Below, in pieces: positions 43,077 to 51,792 of a DNA stretch of 64,000 nt; positions within the stretch are counted from its first letter, which is position 1, and each line of letters opens with the position of its first letter. Source of the DNA: Mucilaginibacter dorajii (GTDB lineage Bacteria; Bacteroidota; Bacteroidia; Sphingobacteriales; Sphingobacteriaceae); the NCBI RefSeq assembly GCF_024808255.1, contig NZ_JANTYS010000006.1, positions 248,001 through 312,000 on the forward strand, read 5' to 3'. The position numbers and the translations under genes are program-made. The notes below the pieces were generated by a model. It made no database searches, had not been told where the DNA came from, and saw nothing but the letters and a program-made list of their open reading frames with translations.

Positions 43077-43084
43077 CAAAAATA
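43077..43084 (-). promoter_or_regulatory. -7 box of the amidase gene
   Basis: On the minus strand this reads TATTTTTG, matching TAnnTTTG, 28 bases upstream of the amidase ATG. A TTTC, one base off TTTG, lies 18 bases further upstream at the -33 position. The box overlaps the leader of the divergent LptD-like gene. Confidence 0.55.
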
Positions 43085-43100
43085 CTATTCATAATCAATT

Positions 43101-45941
43101 TTGAAATTCATAACACTTTTTTTTCTGCTTGCAATTATTTTAACGGTGAGTGTATTTGTTGCCCAAAGCAAAGGTACACATAAGCGCTATAGCCGCAAGG
43201 TTATTGCCGATACTATTATAAAACTTGACACCAACAAGAAAAAGGATCGTAAACTCCTTAAAATTAATAAATCTTCTCAAAATTCAATTAACAGCGACGG
43301 GCAGGCCGGGAAAAATCTGAATGTTGCACCGTTAAATGACACTATTACTAAAAAGATAGACACAGGGAAGAACAAAAAGATTAATCCTACCCCGATTATC
43401 CCCGGGAAAAACGGCCCTGCTCAGGTAGATACCACTAAGGATAAAGGTGCCATACAATCTGAAGTAAAGGCGGTTGCCGAAGATTCAACCATTGTTGACA
43501 ACGATCATAATGTTTTATACCTGTATGGCCGTGCAAGGGTAACCTATGAAGATTTTGAACTGGATGCCGATTATATCCGGGTCGATCAGAAAAATCACCT
43601 GATCTTCGCCAGCGGTAGTATTGATCCACGTACCAAACGCTATATCGGCCGGCCGATCTCTAAATCGAAAAACGAAAAGCCAATCGCTTCAGATTCCTTA
43701 TTGTTTAATTATAACACCAAAAAAGGTAAATTATATAATCCCGCATCAGAGCAGGAGGGAAACTTTATATCTGGCGGGCAAGCTAAAAAATTAAACGAAA
43801 CCGAGGTTGCTTACCGAAACGTAATTTTCAGTACCTGCGATTTGCCTTATCCCGATACCCACTTTGGCATTGTGATAACCAAAGGTATCGGCGAAAAAAA
43901 CAGGATCATATCTGGCCCGGCTTATTTGGAGATTGAAGGGGTGCCTTTGCCGTTGGCTATTCCTTTCGGCTTTTTCCCCAAACCCAACCAGCGAACATCC
44001 GGGGTAATATTGCCCACTTTTGGTGAAGATGCCAAACTGGGCTTTAAACTGGCGGGCTTTGGTTATTACCTTGGTTTTAGTGATTACATGGACTTAACCA
44101 CCACGGGTACCATATATTCTAAAGGATCATACGAGGTAAATGCTACATCGCGATATTTGGTGCGTTATAAATATAGTGGTAACATCTCGCTGAGTTATGG
44201 ATCACATAACTACCAGCTGCCAGGCGATCCTCCTGTAAAGGATATTCACATTGATTGGACGCACTCACAGGATCCAAGTGCCAATCCCGGTTCAACGTTT
44301 AGTGCTTCGGTAAATGCAGGTACATCCGGTTATTTTTCGCGTAACCCATCAACCTCAAACTATAATGTGGTAACTGCTGCTCAAAGTAGCTTACGTTCAA
44401 GTATCTCTTACGGTAAAACATGGGCGGGTACGCCTTTTAATTTAAGTGTGGGTATTGGCCATAGCCAGGATATTGCTAATAAAACCATCACTATTGAGTT
44501 GCCAACTATCGCATTCGGCATGTCGTCCATAAATCCTTTTGATTCAAAAGATAGGGTGGGCGAACAAAAATGGTATCAAAAGATCACCATTAGCTATAAT
44601 TTGAATGCCACTAACAAAGTAAATAATATCCCCGAATCGGAATTGTTTAAAAGCTCGGTTACCAGGCGGTTGCAAAACGGTTTTCAACACCAGATCCCGG
44701 TAAGTTTAGGCCTAAATGTGCTTAAGTATTTCCAGTTTAACAGTAGTGTGAATTATACCGAACGCTGGTATTTTCAAAGTATAAATAAACATTTTGAACG
44801 GGGAAGTGTCTCCAGTTCAGACGCGTTAATTGTTGATACCCTACAGGGCTTTAAGCGCGCAGGTAACTATAGTATGAGCACGGGTTTATCAACTAAGGTT
44901 TATGGCACCTGGACTTTTAAACACGGCAATTTAAAAGCGATAAGGCACGTAATGACCCCTTCGATAGGATTTGGGTATACGCCAGATTACTCCGATCCAA
45001 GCTATGGCTACTATAAAACTGCGGTGAGCACCGCAAGCGTTCCGTACCCTTATACGCATACCAAATATTCGATCTTTGAAAATGGTGTTTATGGGTACCC
45101 TTCAAGCGGTAAACAGGCAGGTATCAGCTTTGCTTTGGACAACACTATTGAAGCCAAGCTAAAAGCAAAAAGTACCGATACATCTGGTACCGATAGAAAA
45201 ATAACGCTATTACAAGGTTTATCCTTTTCAACATTCTACAATTTTGCTGCCGATTCTATGAAACTGGCAAATATCCAGTTTTCGGGGCACACTGCTATCT
45301 TTAAGCAAAAAGTGAATATCAGCTTTAGCGGTGCTTTTAACCCATATGTAACCAGCGTACATGATTCTATTGCCAATAACACCATTGTGCGCACAAGCCA
45401 GCTTATTAATAAATACAGGTGGTCAAACGGGCAATTTCCTCAGTTAAGCCAGGCGAGTATTTCTGCAAGTGGTAGCTTAAACTCTACCACAGCCAAAGCC
45501 CCGGGTACGCCTGCAGTTAATACATTGCAAAGTATAGGCGCCCAACAGGCACAAAGGCTGGCGCTCATCAACAGCGATCCTAACTCATATGTAGATTTTA
45601 ACGTACCCTGGAATATATCTCTTAACTACAGCTATAGCTATAGTAATTATCTTAACCAGGTGCAAACCAGTAACACCATAATGATAAGTGGTGATGTAAG
45701 TATCACCCAAAAATGGAAAATTCAATACTCAACTAACTATGACATTAAGGCGGCTAAATTGAGCAGTGCAACGTCATTTTCTATTTATCGCGACTTACAT
45801 TGTTGGGATCTTTCGTTTCAATGGGTACCTTTCGGCTACTTAAAATCATATAACGTAACATTGAAGGTTAAATCAACTATTTTGCAGGATTTGAAACTGA
45901 GCAAAAGGAACGATTATTCAAGTAGCAGAACTTTTTATTAA
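43101..45941 (+). CDS. LptD/OstA-like outer-membrane protein
   Basis: A 946-residue protein with a signal-like N-terminus (1-24), a Lys/Asn-rich low-complexity stretch (about 40-120) and an OstA-like beta-jellyroll domain (about 125-260; VLYLYGRARVTYEDFELDADYIRVDQ). A long barrel follows, starting about 290 with PLAIPFGFFPKPNQRTSGVILPTFGE, a typical LptD-like segment, and the chain ends SSRTFY. LptD inserts LPS into the outer membrane with LptE; members in Bacteroidota are diverged. The first codon seems to be TTG (43101), with no ATG before the hydrophobic segment. It is divergent from the amidase and 5 bases before cinA. Confidence 0.85.
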   Translation: MKFITLFFLLAIILTVSVFVAQSKGTHKRYSRKVIADTIIKLDTNKKKDRKLLKINKSSQNSINSDGQAGKNLNVAPLNDTITKKIDTGKNKKINPTPIIPGKNGPAQVDTTKDKGAIQSEVKAVAEDSTIVDNDHNVLYLYGRARVTYEDFELDADYIRVDQKNHLIFASGSIDPRTKRYIGRPISKSKNEKPIASDSLLFNYNTKKGKLYNPASEQEGNFISGGQAKKLNETEVAYRNVIFSTCDLPYPDTHFGIVITKGIGEKNRIISGPAYLEIEGVPLPLAIPFGFFPKPNQRTSGVILPTFGEDAKLGFKLAGFGYYLGFSDYMDLTTTGTIYSKGSYEVNATSRYLVRYKYSGNISLSYGSHNYQLPGDPPVKDIHIDWTHSQDPSANPGSTFSASVNAGTSGYFSRNPSTSNYNVVTAAQSSLRSSISYGKTWAGTPFNLSVGIGHSQDIANKTITIELPTIAFGMSSINPFDSKDRVGEQKWYQKITISYNLNATNKVNNIPESELFKSSVTRRLQNGFQHQIPVSLGLNVLKYFQFNSSVNYTERWYFQSINKHFERGSVSSSDALIVDTLQGFKRAGNYSMSTGLSTKVYGTWTFKHGNLKAIRHVMTPSIGFGYTPDYSDPSYGYYKTAVSTASVPYPYTHTKYSIFENGVYGYPSSGKQAGISFALDNTIEAKLKAKSTDTSGTDRKITLLQGLSFSTFYNFAADSMKLANIQFSGHTAIFKQKVNISFSGAFNPYVTSVHDSIANNTIVRTSQLINKYRWSNGQFPQLSQASISASGSLNSTTAKAPGTPAVNTLQSIGAQQAQRLALINSDPNSYVDFNVPWNISLNYSYSYSNYLNQVQTSNTIMISGDVSITQKWKIQYSTNYDIKAAKLSSATSFSIYRDLHCWDLSFQWVPFGYLKSYNVTLKVKSTILQDLKLSKRNDYSSSRTFY

Positions 45942-45946
45942 TTACC

Positions 45947-47194
45947 ATGCTGGCAGAGATCATTACCATTGGCGACGAAATACTTATAGGACAAATTGTT
46001 GATACCAACTCGGCCTGGATGGCCAGGGAGTTAAATAAGATAGGGATCCGGGTTAAACAAATCTCGTCGGTATCAGATGATAAAAATCATATCCTGAAAG
46101 CCCTGGCTGAAGCTGCCGGCCGTGCCAAAATTATTTTTATTACGGGCGGTTTAGGTCCAACCAAGGATGATATCACTAAAAAAACGCTGGCAGAATATTT
46201 CGGCGTTGAGTTGGTTGAAAATGAAGAAGCACTTGAAAATGTAACCCGGATTTTTGCCAAATATAATCGTCCTTTATTGGAGGTAAACAGGCAGCAGGCT
46301 TTTGTACCGGCAAATTGTGTAGTTGTACCCAATAAAAACGGAACAGCCCCCGGTATGTGGTTTGATCATGAGGACGTAATTTACGTATCGATGCCTGGTG
46401 TTCCTTTTGAAATGATGTACATGATGGAAGAGGAGGTAATTCCTAAAATTGTTGCTACATTAAAACTACCATCAATAGTTCACAAAACATTGTTAACAGT
46501 AGGAGAGGGAGAGTCTTTCCTCGCCGAAAGAATAGCTGATATTGAAGATTCTTTACCACCCTATATCAAACTGGCTTATTTACCAAAGCTTGGCCAGGTT
46601 AGGTTACGTTTAAGTGCCTTTGGCAATGATGTTAACTCGTTACAAAATGAGGTAGACGCATTTGCCGCCAGAATAATTGAAAGGATAGGTCGTGTTTTTG
46701 TTGTTGATCAGGATATCCCACTTGAGAAAGCCATTATGGATAAGATGGGCGACCTGGGCCTTACTGTATCGGTTGCCGAAAGTTGCACAGGCGGGTACAT
46801 TTCTCATTTGTTTACGCAGCATGCCGGTGCTTCAAAAGTGTTTTTGGGTGGCGGTATTGTTTATTCATATGATTTGAAAGAGCATATATTGGGGGTAAAA
46901 CATGAAACTCTTGAGCAATTTGGCGCTGTTAGCGAACAAACGGTGAAGGAAATGATAGAGGGTGCACTTTTAAATTTTAAATCTGATTTTGCTATTGCGG
47001 TAACCGGTATTGCAGGACCTGATGGAGGCACTGCCGATAAACCCGTTGGTACTGTGTGGATTGCGGCGGCAGGCAAGGGGAAGCTGTTAATAAAGAAATA
47101 CACATTTGGCAACAAAAGACAGCAAAACATTGAAAGGAGCGCTGTGATGGCATTATCAATGTTGAATACTTTACTAACAGATGTTGCAGAATAA
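45947..47194 (+). CDS. cinA: CinA-family nicotinamide-nucleotide amidohydrolase
   Basis: A 415-residue two-domain CinA protein. The N-terminal MoaB-like part (1-170) carries ITIGDEILIGQIVDTNS and FITGGLGPTKDD (the COG1058 pyrophosphatase domain). The C-terminal amidohydrolase (about 255-410) has VAESCTGGYISHLFT with the catalytic Ser, and AVTGIAGPDGGT. It recycles NAD-breakdown products by deamidating NMN. It begins 5 bases after the LptD-like stop, so co-transcription is likely though the functions are unrelated. Confidence 0.93.
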   Translation: MLAEIITIGDEILIGQIVDTNSAWMARELNKIGIRVKQISSVSDDKNHILKALAEAAGRAKIIFITGGLGPTKDDITKKTLAEYFGVELVENEEALENVTRIFAKYNRPLLEVNRQQAFVPANCVVVPNKNGTAPGMWFDHEDVIYVSMPGVPFEMMYMMEEEVIPKIVATLKLPSIVHKTLLTVGEGESFLAERIADIEDSLPPYIKLAYLPKLGQVRLRLSAFGNDVNSLQNEVDAFAARIIERIGRVFVVDQDIPLEKAIMDKMGDLGLTVSVAESCTGGYISHLFTQHAGASKVFLGGGIVYSYDLKEHILGVKHETLEQFGAVSEQTVKEMIEGALLNFKSDFAIAVTGIAGPDGGTADKPVGTVWIAAAGKGKLLIKKYTFGNKRQQNIERSAVMALSMLNTLLTDVAE

Positions 47195-47215
47195 AGCTTA
47201 AAATGCATATTTTTG
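47184..47215 (+). promoter_or_regulatory. Promoter of the E2 gene
   Basis: TTG (47184-47186), a 21-base spacer and TATTTTTG (47208-47215) fit the Bacteroidota consensus. The TTG overlaps the end of cinA, and transcription would start about 20 bases before the E2 ATG. Confidence 0.65.
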
Positions 47216-47237
47216 GGGTTAAGTATAATTTCTACAT

Positions 47238-48860
47238 ATGGCCAAATATCAACTGTTACTGCCAAAAATGGGTGAAAGCGTTGCCGAAGCAACGGTGATC
47301 AAATGGAACAAAAAGCCAGGAGATCATGTTGATGCGGATGAGGCGGTAATGGAAATAGCTACTGATAAAGTAGATTCTGATGTGCCTTCGCCGGTGGCTG
47401 GTAAACTGCTTGAGCAATTTTACCAGGAGAACGACGTAGTACAGGTAGGTGCTGTTATTGCCATTATTGAAACTGCTGATGCAGAGCCTTCAATTGCAAA
47501 AGATATTGAACCAACCACTACTGCGCCAGAGACACCAGAAGCACACACATTTACAGAGCACGCACCTGCAATTGAGCATATTCCTTTTACTGAGCCCGTT
47601 GTAGTTACCGAACAACCGGCAGCAGTTGTGGAAACGCCAACCTTTGCACCGTCTTTTGAATCTGAACAGCATACCGACATCCCTGTTGATATTCCTGGCA
47701 TTAACCAGTTGGATCAAAAAAGTCCATCTCCGTATAATCAATCATTTAAGGGTGAGGGCCGATTCTATTCGCCCTTGGTACGCAACATTGCAAGCCAGGA
47801 AAATATTAGTATCAATGAGCTTGATACCATTCCCGGAACAGGATCAGAGGGCCGTTTAACCAAAGACGATCTTTTAAGTTATATTCAGTATAAACATTCG
47901 CCGGCCGCCTCGCCAAAAACGGAAGCGCCTTTGGCTACTGCAACACCTCCGGTTGTAAGTGAAACTGTTAAGCCAATAAGGGCTGCAGCGCCAGGTGAGC
48001 AGCCTGTAAACGCGCCTGTGTCACCAGCTCCCGAACCGGTAATTGCCGCAGCGCCTGTTTTAACGGCTCCCGAACCGGTGGCTATACCTGAGTCTCCTAA
48101 AGAAAAGCCGGTTGAAATTAAATCTGCAGCTCCTTTAAGTTCGGTATCTGGTGCGGATGAGATCATTGAAATGGATAGGATGCGCCGTCTGATTGCCGAT
48201 CATATGGTGATGAGCAAGCAAACCTCGCCGCATGTAACCTCTTTTGTTGAGGCCGACGTAACCAGCCTGGTGATGTGGCGCGAAAAGGTGAAAAATAGTT
48301 TTGAAAAGCGCGAAGGTGAAAAAATTACCTTTACACCTATATTTATTGAGGCTGTAGTTAAAGCTATCAAGGATTTCCCTATGATTAACGTTACCGTTAA
48401 CGGTACACAGATTATAAAAAAGGCCGCCATCAATATCAGTATGGCGACCGCTTTACCAAGCGGTAACCTTATTGTACCTGTAATTAAAAAAGCCGATGAG
48501 TTAAACCTGTTGGGTATTACTAAAGCGGTTAACGACCTGGCTAACCGCGCACGTAATGGTAAACTATTACCGGATGATGTAAGGGAAGGTACGTTTACTA
48601 TAACCAATGTAGGCTCTTTCGGCAACGTAATGGGTACACCTATTATCAATCAGCCACAGGTAGCTATCCTGGCAGTAGGAGCCATCAAGAAAAAACCAGC
48701 TGTGATAGAAACACCCGAAGGTGATGTTATTGCTATTCGTCATATGATGTTCTTGTCTTTATCTTATGATCATAGGGTAGTAGATGGTGCATTAGGAGGC
48801 TCCTTTGTGCGTAGGGTAGCAGATTACCTTGAAAAATGGGACGGAAACAGGGTTGTTTAA
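47238..48860 (+). CDS. 2-oxoacid dehydrogenase E2 (dihydrolipoamide acyltransferase)
   Basis: A 540-residue E2 subunit. It has one lipoyl domain (1-80) with the lipoyl Lys44 in EIATDKVDSD, then a long Pro/Ala/Glu-rich linker and a peripheral-subunit-binding domain (about 175-215, YSPLVRNIASQENIS... GRLTKDDL). A second Pro/Ala linker follows, then the acyltransferase domain (about 310-540) with the catalytic SYDHRVVDG (His512, Asp516). The ATDKVDSDVPSP lipoyl context is typical of branched-chain or acetyl-type enzymes of Bacteroidota; which acid is used cannot be decided. E1 and E3 genes are not in the window. Confidence 0.92.
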   Translation: MAKYQLLLPKMGESVAEATVIKWNKKPGDHVDADEAVMEIATDKVDSDVPSPVAGKLLEQFYQENDVVQVGAVIAIIETADAEPSIAKDIEPTTTAPETPEAHTFTEHAPAIEHIPFTEPVVVTEQPAAVVETPTFAPSFESEQHTDIPVDIPGINQLDQKSPSPYNQSFKGEGRFYSPLVRNIASQENISINELDTIPGTGSEGRLTKDDLLSYIQYKHSPAASPKTEAPLATATPPVVSETVKPIRAAAPGEQPVNAPVSPAPEPVIAAAPVLTAPEPVAIPESPKEKPVEIKSAAPLSSVSGADEIIEMDRMRRLIADHMVMSKQTSPHVTSFVEADVTSLVMWREKVKNSFEKREGEKITFTPIFIEAVVKAIKDFPMINVTVNGTQIIKKAAINISMATALPSGNLIVPVIKKADELNLLGITKAVNDLANRARNGKLLPDDVREGTFTITNVGSFGNVMGTPIINQPQVAILAVGAIKKKPAVIETPEGDVIAIRHMMFLSLSYDHRVVDGALGGSFVRRVADYLEKWDGNRVV

Positions 48861-48887
48861 ATTTCGACCGATACTACTATAAATAAC

Positions 48888-48916
48888 AAAAAAGCCGGCA
48901 TAGTCTGGCTTTTTTG
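48888..48916 (+). terminator. Terminator of the E2 gene
   Basis: AAAAAAGCCGG and CTGGCTTTTTT form a short stem with one G-U pair and a 6-base loop, ending in a T-run, 27 bases past the stop. Confidence 0.75.
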
Positions 48917-48959
48917 CTATAGTACATTTTTAAGTGCCGCAAATGACAATAAAGTGGAT

Positions 48960-48991
48960 AAAAAAAAACCCGCTGGTTTTCACCAGGCGGG
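48960..48991 (-). terminator. Terminator of the SusC-SusD-SusE operon
   Basis: On the minus strand CCCGCCTGGTG, a loop of A and CCAGCGGG (one bulged base) precede nine T. It lies 32 bases past the SusE-like stop, back to back with the E2 terminator. Confidence 0.8.
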
Positions 48992-49022
48992 CCCTTTCAA
49001 ATCAATCAACTGTACAAGTATT

Positions 49023-50120
49023 TTATGGCTGCTTAACTAAAGTATAAGCTGCGGTTTTATCATCTGCGGTAGGTAAGAAGGTTATTTTGTACGTTCCTGT
49101 AGCAGGTACCGGGATGTTATCATCATCTGACGATGCTAACGTTTTTCCATCGGCGCCTGTTTTTGGTATACCGTAACTGATAGCCCAATCATGGCCTTTT
49201 CTTATCTTGATTGTTCCTGATGATTTCAAGGCCAAAGTAACGCTCCATGAACCGGTGCCATCATTAGCCGCTTTCATATCCACATCATTACCGGCATTCC
49301 ATCCGTTTGCACCATCGCCAATAATACTGTAATAGTTTTTAGTGGCGTCAAAAGTTATTTTGTTGGTGTTGATATTAAGTGTAACGGTGTAAAAACCTGC
49401 TGTAGCAGGGGCGTAAAAGTTATTTGCACCGCCCACAACAACATTGCTGCTGGTAGTGTTTTGAGCATCTGTAGTAGCGTATTTATTGTCGTAGCTGCCT
49501 CTGCCCGGCACAACCAGGAATTGACTGTAGCTATCAGTGAAATTGAGGATGCCAACATAGATGCCATTGCTGGTAGCCGATAGTAAACTATCCTGGTGTT
49601 TAATATCCCAGCCTTGGTAGGCACCTACGGTATATAAAAATGAGGTAAGGTTAAATGGCGTTGCATTTAGCGTAATATCATTTGAATAAGTTGGGGTTGT
49701 TATAGAGCCTGTAAACTGCGTTTTTAAGCGGGCATGTACAGTGGTGGCAACGCCGCCTGTTAATTTTAAAGATAACAGCACATTGTTAAAATCAAGCACG
49801 GTAAAGGTTTTTGAAACATCTTTAATGCCTAATGATGTTTCTTTTGTTAATGAATCAACAAAAGTAGCAGATGTACTTATTTGTATTACATTGCTTGTAG
49901 CCGCGCTAAAGCCAAATTTCGGTGCTGTTAAATTAAAGGTAACGGCGTTATCGGTCATATGATCCTTACTAAGGGCAACCGTTGTGGTATTGGCGCTTAA
50001 AGTACCTTTGGCTCCTGTACCTGATATAACTACCTTATTGCTGTCATCCTTTTTACACGATGCCAGTATCAGCAGTGACATACCGCATAATACCGAAAAT
50101 TTTGTAAATATTTTTTTCAT
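49023..50120 (-). CDS. SusE/SusF-type starch-binding outer-membrane lipoprotein
   Basis: A 365-residue lipoprotein with lipobox LASC (Cys22), followed by KKDD, which resembles the surface-export signal (charged residues after Cys) of Bacteroidota lipoproteins. The N-terminal SusE-type Ig domain (about 35-150; GTLSANTTTVALSKD) is followed by tandem beta modules with YQGWD and GWNAGNDVDM, as in SusE/SusF glycan-binding domains whose Trp residues stack on sugars. It is the third gene after SusC and SusD, separated from SusD by a strong hairpin (50148-50176). Glycan class (starch-like) is inferred. Confidence 0.82.
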   Translation of the reverse strand: MKKIFTKFSVLCGMSLLILASCKKDDSNKVVISGTGAKGTLSANTTTVALSKDHMTDNAVTFNLTAPKFGFSAATSNVIQISTSATFVDSLTKETSLGIKDVSKTFTVLDFNNVLLSLKLTGGVATTVHARLKTQFTGSITTPTYSNDITLNATPFNLTSFLYTVGAYQGWDIKHQDSLLSATSNGIYVGILNFTDSYSQFLVVPGRGSYDNKYATTDAQNTTSSNVVVGGANNFYAPATAGFYTVTLNINTNKITFDATKNYYSIIGDGANGWNAGNDVDMKAANDGTGSWSVTLALKSSGTIKIRKGHDWAISYGIPKTGADGKTLASSDDDNIPVPATGTYKITFLPTADDKTAAYTLVKQP

Positions 50121-50147
50121 TTTCTTCTAAAATTTAGTTGATATAAC

Positions 50148-50176
50148 AGCCGGCAGTATCAGAAATACTGCCGGCT
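50148..50176. promoter_or_regulatory. Strong hairpin between susD- and susE-like genes
   Basis: AGCCGGCAGTAT and its exact complement (12 base pairs) enclose a 5-base loop, right after the SusD stop. On the minus strand no U-run follows, so it is unlikely to be a terminator. It may protect the upstream mRNA from 3' decay or set unequal SusD/SusE levels. Confidence 0.6.
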
Positions 50177-50182
50177 ATTTTA

Positions 50183-51766
50183 TTAATAACCTGTATTTTG
50201 TTTTAAATTGGTGTTGGCTGCCACATCGCTGCTTGGCAGTGGGTATAAGGTTCTGTAGCTATCAACGCCTTTACCTGTTTTTACGCCGCCTTTATATGGC
50301 CACAGGTAGGTATCTTCTACAAATTTTCCGAAACGAATTAAATCCGTACGGCGGAATCCTTCCCAATATAGCTCTCTGCCTCTTTCGTCAAGGATGTTGT
50401 CAAGTGTTAAGCTGGTTAAATTACCATTGGCGTTGCCATAAGCCCGGGTGCGTATCAGGTTTATATAACCTAAAGCAGTAGCATTATCACCGCCGGCGCC
50501 ACCTCTTAAAACGGCTTCGGCATAGGTAAGATACATTTCAGATAAGCGGAAAATTGGGAGGTCCATATCAGCATAATCCAGGCTTTGCGGAGCACCGCCA
50601 TTTATTTTGATGTCCTTAAACTTAGTAATACCGTACCCATCTGTAAATGTGCCTATATCGTTAATTTCCAGATTTTGACCGTTGGTGTAAAACTGAGCGC
50701 GTTTATCGGCACTTGAAGCACCTCCCGGAAATAGTGCCACCAATGCTTTGGTGGTACGTAAACCAGCCCAGCCACCGCCTATACCAAAATCACTTGCGGG
50801 CATTGATCCGCCCACCGGCGCATGAGTCATGAAAGTTGCGCCACCGTAACTTTGGGTGTGTAATCCGTCATAATTGATGGTAAGGATAAACTCACCTGTG
50901 TTAAGGTTGTTATCTGCACGCATTAATTTGGTGTAATCGCTTATCAGGCTATAACCGGCGCCAATTACCTTTTTTGAATAAGTTATTGCGTCAGTCGATC
51001 TATCGGTACCTGTATAAACTTTTGCATTCAGGTATAACCTGGCTAATAAGGCCCATTCGGCAGCTTTATCGGCACGTCCGTATTCATTAGTTTTTGGATC
51101 TGCCAAACCTGCGTCAATTGCCTTTAATTCAGATTCTACATAGTTAAAAAGATCCTTACGGGTAATTTGTTTAGGCAAAGTTGAACCCAGCGCATCGGCA
51201 TCTGTAACGAAAGGAGGGTTACCAAAAAGATCAATTAACGAAGCATATTGGTAAGCCCTTAAAAAACGAGCTTCGGTTTTATATCTGCGGATATTATCAG
51301 CATCGGTACCAGAAATGCCCCTGCTGCTTAGGTTGGCATCAGATGACTGGCGAATGAAATCGTTGGCCAAAGTTATCTGATAAATAGACCTGTAATACAA
51401 GCCCTTTAAGAACACGTTGCTTGAAGACCAACTCATGTTGTGGAAATCTGGCAAACCAACATCGCCCCACCCAACAACAGCCTCGTCTGTAGGTAACTCC
51501 TGCGCGCACCATAACAAACGGAAATAATCTGATGTCCCCTCATCTATACCTTGGATATCGCCGTTACCGGCCGGGCCAGAGTTACCAGTAAGTGCAAATG
51601 CGCCATAAACTTTTGCAAATGCTTGTTTATAACCGGTTGCTGTGCTGTAAACCTGTGCCGATGTAACATCATTAGTGGGCAACAGATTTAATTTTTTGGT
51701 ACATGATACCAAGCTACCGGATACTAAACCGGCAATTATTATTATTTTAAATGAATTTCTTTTCAT
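50183..51766 (-). CDS. RagB/SusD-family outer-membrane lipoprotein
   Basis: A 527-residue SusD homologue. The lipobox is LVSC (Cys22), then an N-terminal SusD-like domain with TPR helices (FLRAYQYASLIDLFGNPPFV is the family motif around residue 155). The C-terminal SusD/RagB half has RLSEMYLTYAEAVLRGG and the LDERGRELYWEGFRRTDLIRFGKF signature. It caps the SusC barrel and binds the oligosaccharide. It lies 26 bases downstream of the SusC-like gene, so the two are co-transcribed. Confidence 0.95.
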   Translation of the reverse strand: MKRNSFKIIIIAGLVSGSLVSCTKKLNLLPTNDVTSAQVYSTATGYKQAFAKVYGAFALTGNSGPAGNGDIQGIDEGTSDYFRLLWCAQELPTDEAVVGWGDVGLPDFHNMSWSSSNVFLKGLYYRSIYQITLANDFIRQSSDANLSSRGISGTDADNIRRYKTEARFLRAYQYASLIDLFGNPPFVTDADALGSTLPKQITRKDLFNYVESELKAIDAGLADPKTNEYGRADKAAEWALLARLYLNAKVYTGTDRSTDAITYSKKVIGAGYSLISDYTKLMRADNNLNTGEFILTINYDGLHTQSYGGATFMTHAPVGGSMPASDFGIGGGWAGLRTTKALVALFPGGASSADKRAQFYTNGQNLEINDIGTFTDGYGITKFKDIKINGGAPQSLDYADMDLPIFRLSEMYLTYAEAVLRGGAGGDNATALGYINLIRTRAYGNANGNLTSLTLDNILDERGRELYWEGFRRTDLIRFGKFVEDTYLWPYKGGVKTGKGVDSYRTLYPLPSSDVAANTNLKQNTGY

Positions 51767-51792
51767 GCTGATTTTTTATAATTAATCAATAA

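Noticed and set aside
48200..48649. Minus-strand open frame of 149 codons inside the E2 gene
   Set aside because: Shadow frame of a clear E2 catalytic domain; no independent evidence.
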